Below are positions 8,555 through 16,966 of a stretch of DNA of 64,000 bases, in pieces. The position numbers and the translations under genes are program-made. The notes beneath the pieces were generated by a model. That model was not told the DNA's origin. It worked only from the letters and a program-made list of their open reading frames with translations, and ran no database searches. Positions within the stretch are counted from its first letter, which is position 1. Every line of letters begins with the position of its first letter. The stretch is from Paracoccus limosus (GTDB lineage: Bacteria > Pseudomonadota > Alphaproteobacteria > Rhodobacterales > Rhodobacteraceae), in contig NZ_WMIF01000001.1 in assembly GCF_009711185.1 (NCBI RefSeq), positions 1 to 64,000 on the forward strand, read 5' to 3'.

Positions 8555-9748
8555 TCAGCCCCCTTGATACAAACAGGTCTTCAGACGGTTCAGCGCCGTC
8601 TCGGTCGGGCCGGCCGGATCGACCAGCGCGACGCGGATGTAATCGCGGCCCGGATTGCCTCCGGCCATGTCGCGCGACAGATAAGCGCCGGGCAGTACCT
8701 GAATGCCGACCTCGGTCCACAGCTTTTTTGCCGCATCCTCGCCGGTGCCGATGCTTTCGGGCACGCGCAGCCACAGGAAGAACCCGCCCTGCGGCGCCTG
8801 ATAGCCCGGCATATTGCCCAGAACCCGGTCGGCCACGGCATATTTCGCGTGATAGAGCGCGCGGTTTTCGTCGACATGTGCCTCATCGGCCCAAGCGGCG
8901 GCGCTGACGCGCTGCACCGGCAGGGGCAGGGGGGCGCCGGAATAGCTGCGCAGTCGGCGCAGGGCGGCGATCTGCTTGAGCCCGCCGGCGGCAAAGCCCG
9001 AGCGCAGCCCCGGCAGGTTCGAGCGTTTGGACAGCGAATTGAACATCACCACCCGGTCGGCCAGCCCCATGCGGGTGGCGACGGCCAAGGCGCCGGGGGG
9101 CGGGGTGTCGCGCCAGATCTCGGAATAGCATTCGTCGGAAAAGACCAGAAAATCATGGCGCTCGGCCAGAGCGATCAGCTCTTCGAGGTAATCCTCGGAC
9201 GCGACCGAACCCTGTGGGTTGGCTGGCGAGCACAGATAGGCGATGGCCACCCGGTCCAGCACCTCGGGCGCAAGATCGGCATAGCGCGGCAGAAAGCCGG
9301 TCTCGGGTCCGGCAGGCACAAAGACCGGCTCGGCGCCCACGGCGGCGGCGGCGACGGCATAGACCTGATAGAACGGGTTCGGGATCAGGATGGCGGCGCG
9401 CTGGCCGGCCTTTTCTTCCGGGCAAAGCGCAAGGGCCGCGTTGAACAGCCCCTCGCGCGTGCCGTTCAGCGCCATGATCCGCGCCGGCTCGACCGCGATG
9501 CCATGCCGGCGTTCGATCCAACCCGAGATCGCGGCCAGCAGCTCGGCGCTGCCCTCGTTCGGGGGGTATTTGCCGAACTCCGCGATGCTTTCGGCCATGA
9601 TCCGGCCGGTAAACTCCGGCACGGCATGGCGTGGCTCGCCGATCGTCATCACGATCGGCTCCATGCCGGGGGAAATACCGGACAAAAGTGCCCTCAGGCG
9701 CGGGAATGCGTATTCCGGCAGGTTCGAGAACCGCTCGGGTAGTGCCAT
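8555..9748 (-). CDS. dapC: PLP-dependent aminotransferase, DapC-like
   Basis: Fold-type I aminotransferase, 397 residues. The PLP lysine lies in SLSKRSNLPGLRSGF (Lys about residue 238), a sequence form typical of N-succinyldiaminopimelate aminotransferases (DapC) of the lysine/peptidoglycan pathway. Other family motifs are NPFYQVY, CSPANPQGS (PLP ring contact) and F-S-D-E-C-Y-S-E-I. The C-terminal substrate-binding arginine is in Y-I-R-V-A-L-V. The DapC assignment rests on motif style only; other class I aminotransferases are possible. The gene is immediately upstream of ftsK on the same strand. Confidence 0.7.
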   Translation of the reverse strand: MALPERFSNLPEYAFPRLRALLSGISPGMEPIVMTIGEPRHAVPEFTGRIMAESIAEFGKYPPNEGSAELLAAISGWIERRHGIAVEPARIMALNGTREGLFNAALALCPEEKAGQRAAILIPNPFYQVYAVAAAAVGAEPVFVPAGPETGFLPRYADLAPEVLDRVAIAYLCSPANPQGSVASEDYLEELIALAERHDFLVFSDECYSEIWRDTPPPGALAVATRMGLADRVVMFNSLSKRSNLPGLRSGFAAGGLKQIAALRRLRSYSGAPLPLPVQRVSAAAWADEAHVDENRALYHAKYAVADRVLGNMPGYQAPQGGFFLWLRVPESIGTGEDAAKKLWTEVGIQVLPGAYLSRDMAGGNPGRDYIRVALVDPAGPTETALNRLKTCLYQGG

Positions 9749-9826
9749 GGCTGCCTCTCAGTCGGGGTCGTTTCGCCCCGTTTGCGACAGGATACCGGCA
9801 AAGCCCCCATGCGTCCAGAGTTTCAG

Positions 9827-9868
9827 GGCAAAACCCCGGACAACATGCGGGTTTTCCGGGGTTTTGCC
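9827..9868 (-). terminator. 14-bp perfect inverted repeat between amidase and aminotransferase
   Basis: GGCAAAACCCCGGA (9827-9840) and TCCGGGGTTTTGCC (9855-9868) are perfectly complementary around a 14-base loop. It lies 28 bases beyond the amidase stop on the minus strand and upstream of the aminotransferase start, so it most likely terminates the amidase transcript and separates it from the aminotransferase-ftsK unit. A T-rich stretch on the + side would also allow function in the other direction. Confidence 0.65.
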
Positions 9869-9896
9869 GGGTTTTCGTTCGTGTTTCAGTCCGCCT

Positions 9897-11228
9897 TCAG
9901 TCCTGGCGCAGCGCGGCCTCGGCGGCGGCTGCGGCGACCAGCAGCGCGTGATCATCGCCGGCCCGGCCCATCAGCATGATGCCGCAGGCGGGCTGGCCGG
10001 TCGGCAGGGTGACGGCGGGCAGGCCCAGCAGATTCGCGATCCGGGTATTGCGCAGCGTCAGCAGGTTTTCCGAGGCAAAGAAATCGGGCTCGGTCAGCAG
10101 CCGGTTGGTGTCGGGCGGCAGGATCGGTGCGGTGGGCAGGATCACCGCGTCATGGCCGGCGACCAGCGCGGCCCAATCGGCGCGCAGCCGCGCGAGCCGC
10201 TGCCAGCCGGCGACGTAATCGGCGGCCAGGGTGTCCTTGCCGCCGCGAAAGCGTTCGAGGATCGGCGGATACATCAGATCGGGTGCGTCCTCGATCTGTT
10301 CGCGCCATGTGCCATAGGCCTCGGGCGCAAACAGGATGGGTGCCAGCGCCATGGCCTCGGCCACGCAGGCGGGTGCGATATGGCTGACGCGCGCGCCGGC
10401 GCGGCCCAGCCGGTCTACGGCCTCTTCAAAGGCTGCGACCGGCCCTTCGCGGGCGCCGTCAAAGGGCACGCCGTCCAGCACCAGCAGGCGCAGGCGCCCC
10501 GGTTCGGCGCCGGCCAGATCGGTGGCGGGCTCGCCGCGCAGCACGGCGAAAAGCTCGGCGCAATCCTCGACGGTGCGGGCGATGGGCCCGGCCACATCAA
10601 AGCTGCGGCACAGCGGCACCACCCCCTGGCCGTCGACCATGCCGGCCGTCGGCTTGAACCCCACCAGCCCGTTCCACGCCGCCGGCACCCGGATCGAGCC
10701 GCCGGTGTCCGAGCCGATGGCCGCCGCGGCCAGCCCCAGCGCGACCGAAACCGCCGCGCCCGAGCTGGAGCCGCCCGGCGCAAGGCTGGCGTCGATGCTG
10801 TTGGGCGGCGTCGCCGTCATCGGGTTCACGCCAAGCCCGGAAAAGGCCAGCTCGGTCATATGCGTCTTGCCAAGGCAGGCCAGCCCCTGCAGCGTCGCCC
10901 GATGCAGGATCGCCGCATCGCGGTCGGGCGTGCGACCGGCCAGCAGACGCGAGCCGGCCTCGGTCGCGGTGCCGGCGCTGTCGATATTGTCCTTCCAGCT
11001 GATCGCCACGCCGTCCAGCAGGCTGCGCCGCAGCCCGGCCTTGGCGCGGTCATGTGCGGCGATGGATTCGATGCGCGCGCGGTCGGCGGTCAGCCGGGCG
11101 TAGATGCGCGTGCCATAGCGGTGGCGCCGGGCGGCATCCAGATAGGCCTCGGTCTGCTCGACCGGGCTCAGCAGCCCCGCCAGAATCGCCCGGCCCTGTT
11201 CGGCCGCCGGTGCCTTCAGCCAATCCAT
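9897..11228 (-). CDS. amidase (amidase-signature family)
   Basis: Ser-Ser-Lys amidase hydrolysing a carboxamide; substrate unknown. The 443-residue product has the catalytic Lys in VAISWKDN (Lys79), the Gly/Ser-rich APGGSSSGAA loop near residue 150 containing the cis-serine, and the nucleophile region IGSDTGGSIRVPA near 175. I placed the start at 11228, where GGAGAG lies 7 bases upstream; the frame stays open further upstream to 11357 but without a ribosome site and into the divergent ubiH promoter. There is no sign of a gatCB context, so a GatA role is unlikely. Confidence 0.85.
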   Translation of the reverse strand: MDWLKAPAAEQGRAILAGLLSPVEQTEAYLDAARRHRYGTRIYARLTADRARIESIAAHDRAKAGLRRSLLDGVAISWKDNIDSAGTATEAGSRLLAGRTPDRDAAILHRATLQGLACLGKTHMTELAFSGLGVNPMTATPPNSIDASLAPGGSSSGAAVSVALGLAAAAIGSDTGGSIRVPAAWNGLVGFKPTAGMVDGQGVVPLCRSFDVAGPIARTVEDCAELFAVLRGEPATDLAGAEPGRLRLLVLDGVPFDGAREGPVAAFEEAVDRLGRAGARVSHIAPACVAEAMALAPILFAPEAYGTWREQIEDAPDLMYPPILERFRGGKDTLAADYVAGWQRLARLRADWAALVAGHDAVILPTAPILPPDTNRLLTEPDFFASENLLTLRNTRIANLLGLPAVTLPTGQPACGIMLMGRAGDDHALLVAAAAAEAALRQD

Positions 11229-11355
11229 CACATTGCTCTCCGAGGGATCCGTGGACCGCGCAAGGCTAGCCGGGCAGGGCAGCCGCCGCAATGCCGCATG
11301 ATCTGCGCGGCCAAGCCGCATGGACATCGCCGGGCGCTGCGGCATATTGCGGGGC

Positions 11356-12579
11356 ATGGACAGGGATTTCGATATCGTCGTCGCCGGGGGCGGGCTGAAC
11401 GGCCCGGCGCTGGCGCTTGCGCTGGCGCAATGCGGGCTGAGCGTGGCCGTGGTCGACAGCCGGCCGGCCGACAGCCGGGCGGGCGATGCCTTTGACGGGC
11501 GCGCCTATGCGCTGGCGCTGGCCTCGCAGCGGCTCTTGGCGGCGCTGGGGCTGTGGCGCGGACTGGCCGATCAGGCGCAGCCGATCCTGAAGGTCGAGGC
11601 GACGCAGGGCCATCCGGGCGAGGGCGCCGCGCCCTTTGGCCTGCATTTCGACGGCGCCGAGATCGAGGAAGGCCGTCTGGGCTATATGCTGGAGGACCGT
11701 TTCCTGTATCGGGCGCTGCTGGCGGCCATGCGCGCGCGGGTGACGCATCTGCCCGGCCTTTCCGTCGTCGGGCAAGAGCCGGGGCCGGGCGGCATCGCCG
11801 TGCTGCTGTCGGATGGCCGGCGGTTGCGGGCGCGTCTGCTGGTGGGCGCTGATGGCCGGCAGTCGGGCGTGGCGGCGCGGGCCGGCATCCGCCGGCTGGG
11901 CCATGACTATGGCCAGATCGCACTGGTTGCCGCCGTCGATCACGAGCTGCCGCATCAGGGCACCGCGCATCAGTTCTTCATGCCGACCGGGCCGCTGGCG
12001 ATCCTGCCCTTGCCGGGCAACCGCAGTTCCATCGTCTGGTCCGAAGAGGCCGTGCAGGCGCGCGCGCTGATCGCTCTGCCGGATGACGATTTCCTGGCCG
12101 CGCTGCGCCCGCGTTTCGGGGATTTTCTGGGCGCGATCCGGTTGGCCGGGCCGCGGTTTTCCTATCCGCTGAACCTGACGCTGGCGGAAAGCTATGTCGC
12201 GCCGCGGGTGGCGCTGATCGGCGATGCGGCGCATGGCGTGCATCCCATTGCCGGGCAGGGGCTGAACCTGGGTCTGCGCGACGTGGCGGCCCTGGCCGAG
12301 GTGCTGGTCGAATCGCGTAGGCGGGGCGAGGACATCGGCACCGAGCCGGTGCTGCAGCGCTATGAGCAATGGCGCCGGCCGGATGCGACGGCGCTGGCCC
12401 TTGGCATGGACGGGGTGAATGCACTGTTTTCCAACGGCAACCCGGTTCTGGGTGCGGCCCGCGCGCTGGGCATGGGGCTGATCGACCGCCTGCCGGCGTT
12501 GCGGCGCGGCTTCATGCGGCAGGCGGCCGGGCTGCGGCTGGACCCGATGCCGCGCCTGCTGGCCGGTCAGCCGATCTGA
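11356..12579 (+). CDS. UbiH/UbiF/VisC-family FAD monooxygenase
   Basis: Flavin hydroxylase of the family that hydroxylates the ubiquinone ring. The 407-residue product has the N-terminal FAD motif IVVAGGGLNGPALALAL, the second dinucleotide motif LLVGADGRQSGVA near residue 165, and the C-terminal G-D-A-A-H-G-V-H-P-I-A-G-Q-G-L-N-L-G-L-R-D motif near 290-310. The start is the ATG at 11356. It is divergent from the amidase and followed by lolA after about 105 bases. Which ring position it acts on cannot be told from sequence alone. Confidence 0.88.
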   Translation: MDRDFDIVVAGGGLNGPALALALAQCGLSVAVVDSRPADSRAGDAFDGRAYALALASQRLLAALGLWRGLADQAQPILKVEATQGHPGEGAAPFGLHFDGAEIEEGRLGYMLEDRFLYRALLAAMRARVTHLPGLSVVGQEPGPGGIAVLLSDGRRLRARLLVGADGRQSGVAARAGIRRLGHDYGQIALVAAVDHELPHQGTAHQFFMPTGPLAILPLPGNRSSIVWSEEAVQARALIALPDDDFLAALRPRFGDFLGAIRLAGPRFSYPLNLTLAESYVAPRVALIGDAAHGVHPIAGQGLNLGLRDVAALAEVLVESRRRGEDIGTEPVLQRYEQWRRPDATALALGMDGVNALFSNGNPVLGAARALGMGLIDRLPALRRGFMRQAAGLRLDPMPRLLAGQPI

Positions 12580-12684
12580 CCACCGGGCGCGGCTGGAACG
12601 GTCACGGCGGTGCGAGCGTTCCTGCGCCGCATCGCCTCGTGAACGTGATGTGCAAGTCCCTGACAAAAGGCTAATCTCGCTGCC

Positions 12685-13260
12685 ATGAAACTCAAAACGC
12701 TCGCCCTTGCGCCCGTCCTGTGCCTTGCCATGGCCTTTCCGGCTTTGGCCGAGAAAATCCCGCTGAACGAGATCTCGCGCTATCTCAACAGCCTCAAGAC
12801 CGCGCAGGCGGGCTTTACCCAGGTCAACAACGATGGCTCGATTTCGACCGGCACCGTCTATATCCAGCGCCCGAACCGCGTGCGTTTTGAATACAAGGGC
12901 AACAAGACGCTGGTGATGGCCTCGTCCGGGACGGTCTCGGTCTATGACGGCAAGTCGCGCAGCGGCCCGCAGCAATATCCGCTGTCCAAGACGCCGCTGT
13001 CGCTGATCCTTGCGCCCAACATCAATCTGGGTCAGGCCAAGATGGTCACCGGCTATGCCGAGAAAAAGAACGCGACCGTGGTGGTCGCGCAGGATCCCCA
13101 GCATCCCGAATATGGCAATATCCAGATGGTGTTCACCGCCAACCCGACACAGCTGCGGCAATGGGTGGTGACCGATGACGCCGGCAAGCGCACCACGGTC
13201 ATTCTGGGCGACATGACGACCGGCGTGCAGATCCCGCCGTCGAAATTCATCAACCCGTAA
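12685..13260 (+). CDS. lolA: outer-membrane lipoprotein carrier protein LolA
   Basis: Periplasmic shuttle carrying lipoproteins from the LolCDE exporter to the outer membrane. The 191-residue precursor has a signal peptide (about 1-22, ending A-L-A-E), then ISRYLNSLKTAQAGFTQVN, the hydrophobic-cavity strand V-Y-I-Q-R-P-N-R-V-R-F-E-Y, and V-S-V-Y-D-G-K-S, which follow the LolA pattern (F.Q, G...R.P...R..Y). It lies downstream of the ubiH-like gene and converges on the transglycosylase gene, with a strong hairpin between them. Confidence 0.92.
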   Translation: MKLKTLALAPVLCLAMAFPALAEKIPLNEISRYLNSLKTAQAGFTQVNNDGSISTGTVYIQRPNRVRFEYKGNKTLVMASSGTVSVYDGKSRSGPQQYPLSKTPLSLILAPNINLGQAKMVTGYAEKKNATVVVAQDPQHPEYGNIQMVFTANPTQLRQWVVTDDAGKRTTVILGDMTTGVQIPPSKFINP

Positions 13261-13278
13261 GGCGATCCCGTCGCGGCA

Positions 13279-13309
13279 GGGGCGGGCCGGCGGACCGGCC
13301 TCGCGCCCC
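13279..13309. terminator. bidirectional terminator between lolA and the transglycosylase gene
   Basis: Nested inverted repeat: outer GGGGCG/CGCCCC and inner GGCCGG-CGGA-CCGGCC. It sits between two convergent stop codons only 50 bases apart and should end both transcripts. Confidence 0.7.
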
Positions 13310-13310
13310 C

Positions 13311-13889
13311 TTAGCGGCAGCTTGCCAGTTGCACGCGGTAAAGCTCGGCCCGGGCGCCGACCCGGCCGGCTACCGTGTTCAGCCACGGCTTGCCGCGATG
13401 CGAGCCGTTGTTAAAGCCCGCGCGGCCTTCGTGATAGGCCAGATATTGCGAGGTGGCGTCCTGTTTCGAGATGCCAAGGATGCGCGTCGAATTGCTCATA
13501 TACCAGCCCATGAAATCGGTGGCGTCGCGGATGTTGTCGCGCCGCGCGCCGCGATTGCCGGTCGCCTTGCGGTAATCGTCCCAGGTGCCGTCGATGGCCT
13601 GACTATAGCCATAGGCCGAGCTTTGCCGCCCCATCGGGATGATCCCCAGCGCATAGCGGTGCGGGGTGCGGGCATTGCCGATGAATTTCGATTCCTGATG
13701 GATGGTCGCCATCTGGACATGGATCGGCACGCCCCAGCGTCGCTCGGTTTCCTTCATGGCGTTCAGATAGGCCGGGCGCTCGGCCACGATGGCGCAGGCG
13801 TTTTCCAGATTGCGCGGTGCGCCGTAATTGCCGCCGCCACCACAGGAGGCAACCAGCCCGACAATGGCGAGCTTGAGAAACCTGTTCAT
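13311..13889 (-). CDS. lytic transglycosylase lipoprotein (SLT-like)
   Basis: Cleaves peptidoglycan glycan strands non-hydrolytically. The 192-residue precursor begins with a lipoprotein signal (I-V-G-L-V-A-S-C, lipid Cys at residue 16), so it should be membrane anchored. The catalytic glutamate is in TIHQESKFIGNARTP near residue 68, followed by the family A-Y-G-Y-S-Q-A block and, near 150, YLAYHEGRAGFNNGSH. It is a compact member of the family. It is a possible partner for wall opening by flagella or secretion systems, but its genomic context does not show this. Confidence 0.85.
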   Translation of the reverse strand: MNRFLKLAIVGLVASCGGGGNYGAPRNLENACAIVAERPAYLNAMKETERRWGVPIHVQMATIHQESKFIGNARTPHRYALGIIPMGRQSSAYGYSQAIDGTWDDYRKATGNRGARRDNIRDATDFMGWYMSNSTRILGISKQDATSQYLAYHEGRAGFNNGSHRGKPWLNTVAGRVGARAELYRVQLASCR

Positions 13890-13992
13890 ACTGCCCTCGG
13901 AGTCATTCTTGCTTGCGAGTTTTGTGCCATTCTAGCGGATGGCAGTGGTTATGCGCAAATAACAAAGCCTCCAGAAGGCAGGCGTGCCCCGG

Positions 13993-15033
13993 TCAACTGG
14001 GCAGGACCGAGACCGATTTCACGATGGCGTGGCAGGCGGCTCCTGCTTTCAGATCAAGCATCTGCACGGATCTGGGCGTGATCTGGGCAAGCATCCGCTC
14101 ATCCCCCAGCGCCAGCTGCACCATGCCGTCGCGGATGTCGATGACGGTCGCTGGCAGCGCGTTCAGGGCCGACAGCCCCTGAGGTGCGGCGCGCGACAGG
14201 ATCACCTCATGGGCAAGGATTCGCAGCCGCAGCCGGGTGCCGGGCGGGCGATCCAGCGCCAGCCAGATCGGCCCGGCGGCGGTCATCACCCGGCTGAGCC
14301 CGTCGGCTTCGCGCGCGACAACGGTGCCTGCGATCAGCGCCCCGGCCTCGCGTGCGCCCATCAGCGGCGCCAGCGCCGGGTCGGCCAGCACCTCGGTCAG
14401 CGGGCCGGCGTGGCGCACCCGGCCCTGCTGCATCAGCACGACGCTGTTGGCCAGTCGCAGCACCTCGGGCACCGAATGGCTGACATAAAGCATCGGCAGC
14501 CGCACCTCGTCGCGCAGCCGTTCCAGCCAAGGCAGGATCTCGGTCTTGCGCGCTTCGTCGAGCGCTGCCAGCGGCTCGTCCATCACCAGCAGTTCGGGGG
14601 CCGACAGCAGCGCCCGGCCGATGGCGACGCGCTGGCGCTCGCCCCCCGACAGCGTCGCCGGGCGGCGATGCAGCAGCGGCCCAAGATCCAGCATGGCGGT
14701 GATGCGGTCGAAATCGGCATCCGCCCCCCGCCGCCAGCGCGCGGCAAAGCGCAGGTTGCGCGCCACGCTCAGATGCGGAAACAGCCGCGCATCCTGAAAC
14801 ACATAGCCGATGCGGCGCGCCTGCGGCGGCAGGTCGGTGCGGCCGTCGAACAGCACCCGGCCGTTCAGCACGATCCGCCCGCGATCCGGCCGCAACAGCC
14901 CGGCCACCGCATTGACCGTCGTGGTCTTGCCGCAACCCGAGGGGCCGAACAGCGCCGTGATCCCCGCCGGCGCCTGAAAGGCGACATCCAGAGACAGGCC
15001 CGGAAAGCCGCGTTGGAATTCGACCTCGATCAT
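13993..15033 (-). CDS. modC: molybdate ABC transporter ATP-binding protein ModC
   Basis: ATPase of the molybdate importer. The 346-residue protein has Walker A GPSGCGKTT (about 30-38), the ABC signature LSGGERQRVAIGRAL, Walker B LLVMDEPLAALD, and a C-terminal extension (about 280-346) with the TOBE/Mop-like molybdate-binding repeat (LSALNALPATVIDIRDG). It is last in modE-modA-modB-modC and overlaps modB by 4 bp. Confidence 0.95.
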   Translation of the reverse strand: MIEVEFQRGFPGLSLDVAFQAPAGITALFGPSGCGKTTTVNAVAGLLRPDRGRIVLNGRVLFDGRTDLPPQARRIGYVFQDARLFPHLSVARNLRFAARWRRGADADFDRITAMLDLGPLLHRRPATLSGGERQRVAIGRALLSAPELLVMDEPLAALDEARKTEILPWLERLRDEVRLPMLYVSHSVPEVLRLANSVVLMQQGRVRHAGPLTEVLADPALAPLMGAREAGALIAGTVVAREADGLSRVMTAAGPIWLALDRPPGTRLRLRILAHEVILSRAAPQGLSALNALPATVIDIRDGMVQLALGDERMLAQITPRSVQMLDLKAGAACHAIVKSVSVLPS

Positions 15034-15710
15034 CGCGCCATCCTGCGCGCCAGCGCCTCTGAGGCCAGCACCGCCCCGATCGAGATTGCGGCCGAGATCA
15101 GCACCAGCCGCATCGCCGGGCCTTCGCCGCTGGGCGTCGACAGCAGCGCATAGATGGCCGAGGGCAGGGTCTGGGTCTGGCCGGGGATGTTCGAGACGAA
15201 GGTGATGGTGGCGCCGAATTCGCCCATCGCCTTGGCAAAGCCCAGGGTGATCCCGGCCAGAATCGCCGGCAGCATGAGGGGCAGGGTCACGCTGAGAAAG
15301 ATCATCGCCCGCGGCGCGCCCAAGGTGGCGGCGGCCTGCTCCAGCCGGGGATCGACGTTTTCGAACCCCAGCCGGATCGCCCGCACCATCAGCGGAAAGG
15401 ACATGATCGCGGTGGCGAGCGCCGCGCCGGTCCAGCGAAAGGCCAGCACGATGCCCATCTGTTTCAGCAGACCGCCGACCGGCCCCTGCGTGCCAAAGGT
15501 AATCAGCAGCAGATAGCCTGTCACCACCGGCGGCATCACCAGCGGCAGATGCACCAGCGCGCTCAGCAGGTCATGGCCGGGAAAGCGCCGCCGTGCCAAC
15601 AACCACGCCACCGCAACCGCCAGCGGCAGGCTGGCGGCGGTGGCGACCAGCGCCACCTGCAGCGACAGCAGGACCGCCTGCCATTCCTGCGGTCCCAGCC
15701 AGTCGCTCAT
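15030..15710 (-). CDS. modB: molybdate ABC transporter permease ModB
   Basis: Inner-membrane channel subunit, 226 residues with about five to six hydrophobic segments. The cytoplasmic EAA loop that contacts ModC is at about 150-175 (GITLGFAKAMGEFGATI), and NIPGQTQTLPSAIY is a ModB-specific stretch. It overlaps modA and modC by ATGA at either side, so the three subunits are translationally coupled. Confidence 0.95.
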   Translation of the reverse strand: MSDWLGPQEWQAVLLSLQVALVATAASLPLAVAVAWLLARRRFPGHDLLSALVHLPLVMPPVVTGYLLLITFGTQGPVGGLLKQMGIVLAFRWTGAALATAIMSFPLMVRAIRLGFENVDPRLEQAAATLGAPRAMIFLSVTLPLMLPAILAGITLGFAKAMGEFGATITFVSNIPGQTQTLPSAIYALLSTPSGEGPAMRLVLISAAISIGAVLASEALARRMAR

Positions 15711-16453
15711 GGTGCGACGCTGAAGCCCTGCGCCTGAAAGATGCCGCGCGCCGGTTCGGATTTGAGCGATTTCAGAAAGGCGGCGGCCTCGGGCGTGTCG
15801 GCGGCCTTGGTCACGGCGGCGGGATAGGTGATCGGGGCATGACTGTCCTCGGGGAAGGTCGCGATCACGCCGACGCCCTTTTCGGCCACCGCATCCGAGC
15901 GATAGACGATGCCCAGCGGCGCCTCGCCGGTCGCCACCAGCTTCAGCGCGGCGCGCACATCATCGGCTTGCGCGACCTGACCTTGCAGCTTGTCCCAGAG
16001 CCCCAGCTTTTGCAGAGCCTCCTTGCCATATTGCCCGGCGGGGACGGAATCGACCAGCGCCATGGCCAGCTTGTCCTGACCCAGAAGTTGCGGCAATTGG
16101 GCGATTTCGCCTGCGGCCGGCGTGCCATGGCCGACCAGCACCAGCGTATTGCCCAAAAGATCCTCGCGCGTGGCCGGGTCGATGTCGCCCGATTTCTCGA
16201 CCGCATCCATCCAGTCGGTCGAGGCCGAGATGAACAGATCGGCCGGCGCGCCCTCCTGAATCTGCTTGGCCAGTTTCGAACTGCCGGCATAGGAGATCAC
16301 CACCTTGTCGCCATGCGATTGCTGCCAGTCGGCGGCGATCTGATCCAGCGCGGTCTTGAGGCTGGCGGCGGCAAAGACGGTGATCTCGTCGGCCTGTGCG
16401 GCGGGGGTGGTGGCGAGCGCGATCAGCGCGGCGGCAAGCAGGGGCAGGCGCAT
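15707..16453 (-). CDS. modA: molybdate-binding periplasmic protein ModA
   Basis: Captures molybdate (and usually tungstate) in the periplasm for ModBC. The 248-residue precursor has a signal peptide (about 1-21, ending A-A-Q-A), then E-I-T-V-F-A-A-A-S-L-K-T-A-L-D-Q-I, SYAGSSKLAKQIQEGAPAD (oxyanion-binding serines) and the conserved VPAGQYGKEAL. Two ATGs are adjacent (16456 and 16453); the second has GGAG at the better spacing. A candidate ModE operator lies just upstream. Confidence 0.94.
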   Translation of the reverse strand: MRLPLLAAALIALATTPAAQADEITVFAAASLKTALDQIAADWQQSHGDKVVISYAGSSKLAKQIQEGAPADLFISASTDWMDAVEKSGDIDPATREDLLGNTLVLVGHGTPAAGEIAQLPQLLGQDKLAMALVDSVPAGQYGKEALQKLGLWDKLQGQVAQADDVRAALKLVATGEAPLGIVYRSDAVAEKGVGVIATFPEDSHAPITYPAAVTKAADTPEAAAFLKSLKSEPARGIFQAQGFSVAP

Positions 16454-16462
16454 CATGGTCTC

Positions 16463-16485
16463 CGTTATGGTCGTGCCGACATAAC
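16463..16485 (-). promoter_or_regulatory. candidate ModE-binding site in front of modA
   Basis: On the minus strand a 23-bp element has arms GTTATG and CATAACG around a partly symmetric core (GTCG...CGAC). Its arms and total length match the E. coli modA operator as I remember it (GTTATAT...CATAACG, 23 bp). It overlaps the modA leader, 10 bases before the start, consistent with molybdate-dependent repression of modABC. The match is from memory and was not scored against a matrix. Confidence 0.65.
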
Positions 16486-16510
16486 CGCCGCCGCGCCGCC
16501 GGTTCAAGCG

Positions 16511-16849
16511 TTATTTCGGTCCAAGCATATCGCTCAGCCGCGCCAGTTGCGGCGCGCTGCGCAGCAGATCCTCAAGCCCGCGATATTCGGCCAGCGCCTG
16601 CGCGCCCAGCTCGGTCAGGCCGGCGCCGCCGCCACCGGCGCCCCCGCGGCTGCTTTCCACCAGTGGCGCGCGGAAATGTGCGTTCATTTCCTCGACCAGC
16701 GCCCATGCGCGGCGATAGCTCATCCCCAGCCGCCGCCCGGCGGCCGAGATCGAGCCCAGTTCGGCAATGCCCTGCAACAGATCGGCCTTGCCCCGACCAA
16801 AGGTCAGGGTATCGAAATGCAGCCGCAGGCTTAGTCTTGGTTCATCCAT
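16511..16849 (-). CDS. ModE-type regulator, DNA-binding domain only
   Basis: 112 residues matching the N-terminal winged-helix domain of ModE (LysR-like HTH): R-G-K-A-D-L-L-Q-G-I-A-E-L-G-S-I-S-A-A, then A-A-G-R-R-L-G-M-S-Y-R-R-A-W-A-L-V-E-E-M-N (recognition helix region), followed by a Gly-rich wing GGAGGGGAGLTELG. The C-terminal molybdate-binding (Mop/TOBE) domains of E. coli ModE are absent, so molybdate sensing must be indirect or done by another protein. I start it at 16849; the frame upstream has no ribosome site. It is the first gene of the mod cluster, 54 bases before modA. Confidence 0.85.
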   Translation of the reverse strand: MDEPRLSLRLHFDTLTFGRGKADLLQGIAELGSISAAGRRLGMSYRRAWALVEEMNAHFRAPLVESSRGGAGGGGAGLTELGAQALAEYRGLEDLLRSAPQLARLSDMLGPK

Positions 16850-16966
16850 ACCGGCGATCTTGGCGCGGTGGGGCGCGCAGGGCAAGCGGGTCGCGGGGCT
16901 TTCACCAGCCGTTGGCAGGCGGCTGCGGCGGGGATAGTCTTGCCCCCTGAACAGGAAAGCCGCGCC

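Noticed and set aside
8123-11495. Long + strand frames (539 and 701 codons) across the aminotransferase and amidase genes
   Set aside because: Both are reverse-complement shadows of well-supported genes with clear motifs; composition is typical of antisense frames.
11266-13386. A 706-codon minus-strand frame across ubiH and lolA
   Set aside because: Antisense to two genes with canonical motifs; no start signal, His/Arg/Gln-rich.
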